A stretch of DNA of 64,000 nucleotides. Source: JAHEDT01 sp963825615 (GTDB lineage Bacteria; Desulfobacterota; Desulfuromonadia; Desulfuromonadales; BM103). Numbering within the stretch: position 1 is the stretch's first letter; each line of letters opens with the position of its first letter. The stretch is from the NCBI GenBank assembly GCA_963825615.1, contig CAWGTV010000008.1, positions 682,001 through 746,000 on the forward strand, read 5' to 3'. The position numbers and the translations under genes were made by a program. The notes below the pieces were generated by a model. The model did not search any database and was not told the origin of the DNA. It saw only the letters and a program-made list of their open reading frames with translations. This document shows, piece by piece, positions 61,165-64,000 of the stretch.

Positions 61165-62748
61165 TTACAAAACGATCTGGTGTGCGCCCACGATGTGCGG
61201 GTGGGCGCGGAGTTTTTCCAGGGTCTCATCTGAAATGCAGCTGTCAACGTTGATCAGCGAAACAGCCTGGCCGTCGGTAGATTGACGGGTCAGGTTCATG
61301 CCGGCAATGTTGATCTGTGCTTCGCCGAGTACCTGGCCGATGAAGCCGATAATGCCGGGGCGGTCTTCGTTAAACAACACCAGGATATGGCCGTGGGGGG
61401 ACGCTTCAACGTTGCAGCCGTTGACGCGCACGATGCGGTACTCGTCTTCGCCGAACATGGCGCCACAGACCGCATGCTCGCCGGCCGCGCCGACGACTGT
61501 CAGGCGGATCATGCTGGCAAAGCCGCGGTTCGTCTGGCTGCGGGTTTCGGTGATGCGAATACGACGTTCCCGGGCCAGATGCGTGGCGTTGATGTAATTT
61601 ACTTCAGGGCCGATCATGGGGGTCAGGATGCCCTTGAGCGCGGCCATGGTCAATGGCTCGGTCGGGTGGTTGGTGACCGTGCCGGCGTATTCAAGGTGCA
61701 CTTCCTCGAGCCCCTTGCCGTACAGCTGCGCCTGGAATGAACCGAGGCGCTCGGCAAGGTCGATGTGCGGGCGCAGGGTTGCCAAGAGGTCGGCGCTGAT
61801 CGACGGCACGTTGACGGCATTGACAATGGTGCCTTTTTTCAGGAAGTCGACCACCTGGGTAGCGACCTGTACGGTGACATTTACTTGGGCATCGCGGGTA
61901 GCGGTGCGTAGGTGCGGGGTGCAGATGACCTGCTCGAGACTCAGCAATGGGTTGTCTGTACCGGGAGGCTCTTTCGCAAAGACATCGATGGCTGCTCCAG
62001 CAACACGTCCGGCCTTGATCGCCTCGGCCAGCGCAATTTCATCGATCAGGCCGCCCGTGGCGCAATTGATGATATGACAGCCGGGCTTGACCTTTGCCAG
62101 GGTCTCGCGATTCAGGATGTGATCCGTGTCGGCGTTGAGGGGGATGTGCAGCGTCAGAAAATCAGAGCGGGCCAGAAGCTCTTCGAACTCAACCTGCTCG
62201 GCACCGAGCAGGCGAATGGTCTCTTCGGCCAGGTAGGCGTCAAAAACAATCGGTTTCATTTTCAGGGCGAGGGCCCGTTCAATGACCAGTCGGCCGATTT
62301 TGCCGGCGCCCAAAACGCCGAGGGTCTTACCGGCTATTTCGATCCCCAGGAAGCGTTCCGATTCCCATAGGCCGCTTTTGGTCGATTGGCTGGCCGCCGG
62401 AATCTGCCTGGCCAGGGCGAAGACCATGGCGATGGTATGTTCGGCAGTGGTGGTCGTGCTACCGAAGGGCGTGTGCATGATGACAACCCCCTTGCGGTTG
62501 GCTGCATCAAGATCGAGGTTCTCTGTGCCAACGCCGGCCCGACCAATGACCTTGAGCTTGTTTGCCGCATGAAAGACCTCTTCCGTGACCTGGGTGCCGC
62601 TGCGCACAATCAGGGCATCGGCCTCGGCAACAGACTGCAGTAGCTGTTCATCCGTCAGCCCGGGCTGATAGTCAAGCTCGATGCCTTCAGCACGCTCCAG
62701 GATCTGGAGCCCTTCACTGGGGAATTTGTCGGAAACCAGTACTCTCAT
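61165..62748 (-). CDS. serA: D-3-phosphoglycerate dehydrogenase
   Basis: 527 aa, the long form. Substrate and NAD domains (about 1-315): IGRAGVGTENLDLDAANRKG, LGVLGAGKIGR, and the catalytic His in QVICTPHLRTATRDA. Then the intervening allosteric domain and a C-terminal ACT domain (about 455-527; HGHILVLFNEDRPGIIGFIG), which binds serine as inhibitor. PHLR replaces the commoner PHLG. The stop adjoins hisZ directly. Confidence 0.96.
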   Translation of the reverse strand: MRVLVSDKFPSEGLQILERAEGIELDYQPGLTDEQLLQSVAEADALIVRSGTQVTEEVFHAANKLKVIGRAGVGTENLDLDAANRKGVVIMHTPFGSTTTTAEHTIAMVFALARQIPAASQSTKSGLWESERFLGIEIAGKTLGVLGAGKIGRLVIERALALKMKPIVFDAYLAEETIRLLGAEQVEFEELLARSDFLTLHIPLNADTDHILNRETLAKVKPGCHIINCATGGLIDEIALAEAIKAGRVAGAAIDVFAKEPPGTDNPLLSLEQVICTPHLRTATRDAQVNVTVQVATQVVDFLKKGTIVNAVNVPSISADLLATLRPHIDLAERLGSFQAQLYGKGLEEVHLEYAGTVTNHPTEPLTMAALKGILTPMIGPEVNYINATHLARERRIRITETRSQTNRGFASMIRLTVVGAAGEHAVCGAMFGEDEYRIVRVNGCNVEASPHGHILVLFNEDRPGIIGFIGQVLGEAQINIAGMNLTRQSTDGQAVSLINVDSCISDETLEKLRAHPHIVGAHQIVL

Positions 62749-62920
62749 GACATGATCCGTCGTCGTGGGAAAGGGCGTTCACGCAATGTTGTCGCTCAAC
62801 GTTTTAACGTAGCAACCGGCATCTTCCCTGTCAAGGTTAAAGGCGGGTGTCGCTGACAGGTGACTCGCCAGCAAAAACATCCCTCGCCCTGACAGAACGG
62901 CCTTCTTTGCGAACCATACT

Positions 62921-64000
62921 TCAACCGCTCTGGCCGGCCAGGTTTTTCAGGAAAGAGATCAGCAGTCGCACGCCAACCCCTGTGCCTCCCTTGGCAGTGT
63001 AGGGTTGCGCCGAGTCGCCCCAGGCGGTGCCGGCGATGTCCAGGTGGGCCCAGCGAAAATCACCGGCAAATTTTTTCAGAAAGGCTGCCGCCGTGATCGT
63101 CCCTGCTGGTCGGCCGCCGGTATTCTTGACGTCGGCAACGTCACTCTTGATCTGCTGGTCATAGTCGTCCCAGAGCGGCAATTGCCAGAGGCGTTCACCG
63201 CACTCTTCCCCTGCATGCAGCAGCGCATCCACAAGCTTTTGGTCGTTGCCGAGGACTGCTGTGGCATGGTGCCCCAAGGCGATAATGCAGGCACCGGTCA
63301 AGGTTGCCAGATCGATGACCAGCTCCGGCTGATAGCGTTTTGCATAAGTAAGGGCGTCGGCGAGAATCAGCCGCCCCTCGGCATCTGTGTTGAGGACCTC
63401 GATCGTCTGCCCGGACAGGCTGGTCAGGATGTCGCCTGGCCGGTAGGCCGTTCCCGATGGCATGTTCTCCACTGCCGGGACGATGCCGACCAGGTTGAGC
63501 GGCAACTTGAGCAGCGCCGCCGCGAGCATTGTGCCGATGACTGCCGCCCCGCCCGCCATATCCATTTTCATCTCGTCCATCTTCTCTGCGGGCTTCAATG
63601 AAATTCCGCCGGCATCAAAGACCACCCCCTTGCCGACCAGGACCACCGGCGACTGTTTTTTGCCGCCGCCTTGATGCTCGAGAATAATCATCTGCGGCTC
63701 ACGGAGGCTCCCTTGGGCGACACCGAGCAGGGCGCCGCAGCCGGCTTCGGTCAGTTGCTTCTTCCCGAGGACCTTGATCTGCAGAGTACTTTCGGTGGCT
63801 GCCGCCCGTGCCTGTTCGGCAAGGTAGACAGGAGATTTGACGTTGCCCGGTGCATTGACCAGATCACGGGCGAGGATCACCGCCCGGCAGAGGTGCTGCG
63901 TTTCTGCCAGGGCGGATTCGCAAGCTGGTTTTTCGCCGGTATTATCAATCAGCAGGGTCACAGACTGTGGAAGCTTGCGCCCCTCTTTACTCTTCTCGCT
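62921..64000 (-). CDS. pepA: Leucyl aminopeptidase (M17), 5' end outside window
   Basis: Minus-strand frame open past position 64000, about 359 codons seen. The catalytic domain has VLVGKGVVFDAGGISLKPAEKMDEMKMDM (Lys and Asp metal ligands) and NTDAEGRLILADALTY (Asp, Glu, Arg). The N-terminal domain is cut by the edge. The internal GTG at 63961 is not the true start. Releases N-terminal residues from peptides in the cytoplasm. Confidence 0.93.
   Translation of the reverse strand, partial: SEKSKEGRKLPQSVTLLIDNTGEKPACESALAETQHLCRAVILARDLVNAPGNVKSPVYLAEQARAAATESTLQIKVLGKKQLTEAGCGALLGVAQGSLREPQMIILEHQGGGKKQSPVVLVGKGVVFDAGGISLKPAEKMDEMKMDMAGGAAVIGTMLAAALLKLPLNLVGIVPAVENMPSGTAYRPGDILTSLSGQTIEVLNTDAEGRLILADALTYAKRYQPELVIDLATLTGACIIALGHHATAVLGNDQKLVDALLHAGEECGERLWQLPLWDDYDQQIKSDVADVKNTGGRPAGTITAAAFLKKFAGDFRWAHLDIAGTAWGDSAQPYTAKGGTGVGVRLLISFLKNLAGQSG

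Overview
The window looks like chromosomal DNA from a Gram-negative, c-di-GMP-signalling bacterium, most likely a Desulfuromonadales/Geobacter-type member of the Desulfobacterota. This is inference from gene content: hisZ next to purA, spmA/spmB in a genome that otherwise looks Gram-negative, a possible sigma-54 promoter before a response regulator, RND efflux genes and several small unknown genes that often occur in such genomes. No rRNA, tRNA or CRISPR array was found.

Layout. (1) 1-3.9 kb: a minus-strand translation/proteostasis block, def, fmt, htpX and rsmB (cut by the left edge). (2) 4-7.5 kb: AT-rich DNA with a PEP-CTERM-like small protein, a Bax-type glucosaminidase and an unknown gene. 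(3) 7.5-18.8 kb: GC-rich core genes. These are a U32 protease-family protein, ribonuclease D and a DUF2007 protein; a TrmH-family methyltransferase with a frameshift; fumC; an EamA transporter; and a tight minus-strand operon ldcA-spmA-spmB-class II glutamine amidotransferase. (4) 18.8-39.4 kb: an AT-richer accessory region. Mostly single genes (response regulator, diguanylate cyclase, cupins, a lysozyme-inhibitor fusion, ferritin-like protein, split permease, TauE, a solute-binding protein, rhodanese, tautomerase, serine recombinase, CNNM/CBS protein) are separated by families of short hairpin repeats. It also holds an IS1595-type transposase, a dead IS110 copy and a decayed copy of the diguanylate cyclase 3' end. 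(5) 39.6-64 kb: GC-rich core genes again. These are HAD phosphatase-nfo-dtd-darP, dapF, a tetR-regulated RND efflux operon (tetR-MFP-RND-OMF), a CDF metal transporter, trxB, a comM pseudogene, a CPA2 antiporter with CBS domains, and serA-hisZ-purA, with pepA running off the right edge.

The most interesting signal is a dispersed intergenic family of about 100 bp in the accessory region. About ten recognisable copies all lie in the same orientation. Each full copy has a conserved 5' box, a first short hairpin and a strong TGGCC...GGCCA terminator-like hairpin. The stems differ between copies by paired changes (TGGCCACC/GGTGGCCA versus TGGCCTCC/GGAGGCCA; GAGC/GCTC versus AGG/CCT), which suggests a structured RNA or bidirectional 3'-end element. 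Copies usually sit 10-85 bp after a plus-strand gene, often where it converges on a minus-strand gene, including two very small minus-strand ORFs with strong ribosome binding sites.

A second point affects anyone reading the annotation. Five otherwise healthy genes (trmH-type, nfo, an MBL hydrolase, the RND pump and its outer-membrane factor) each regain full family length if one or a few single extra bases are removed. comM is different: it has lost its central ATPase region and looks like a true pseudogene.
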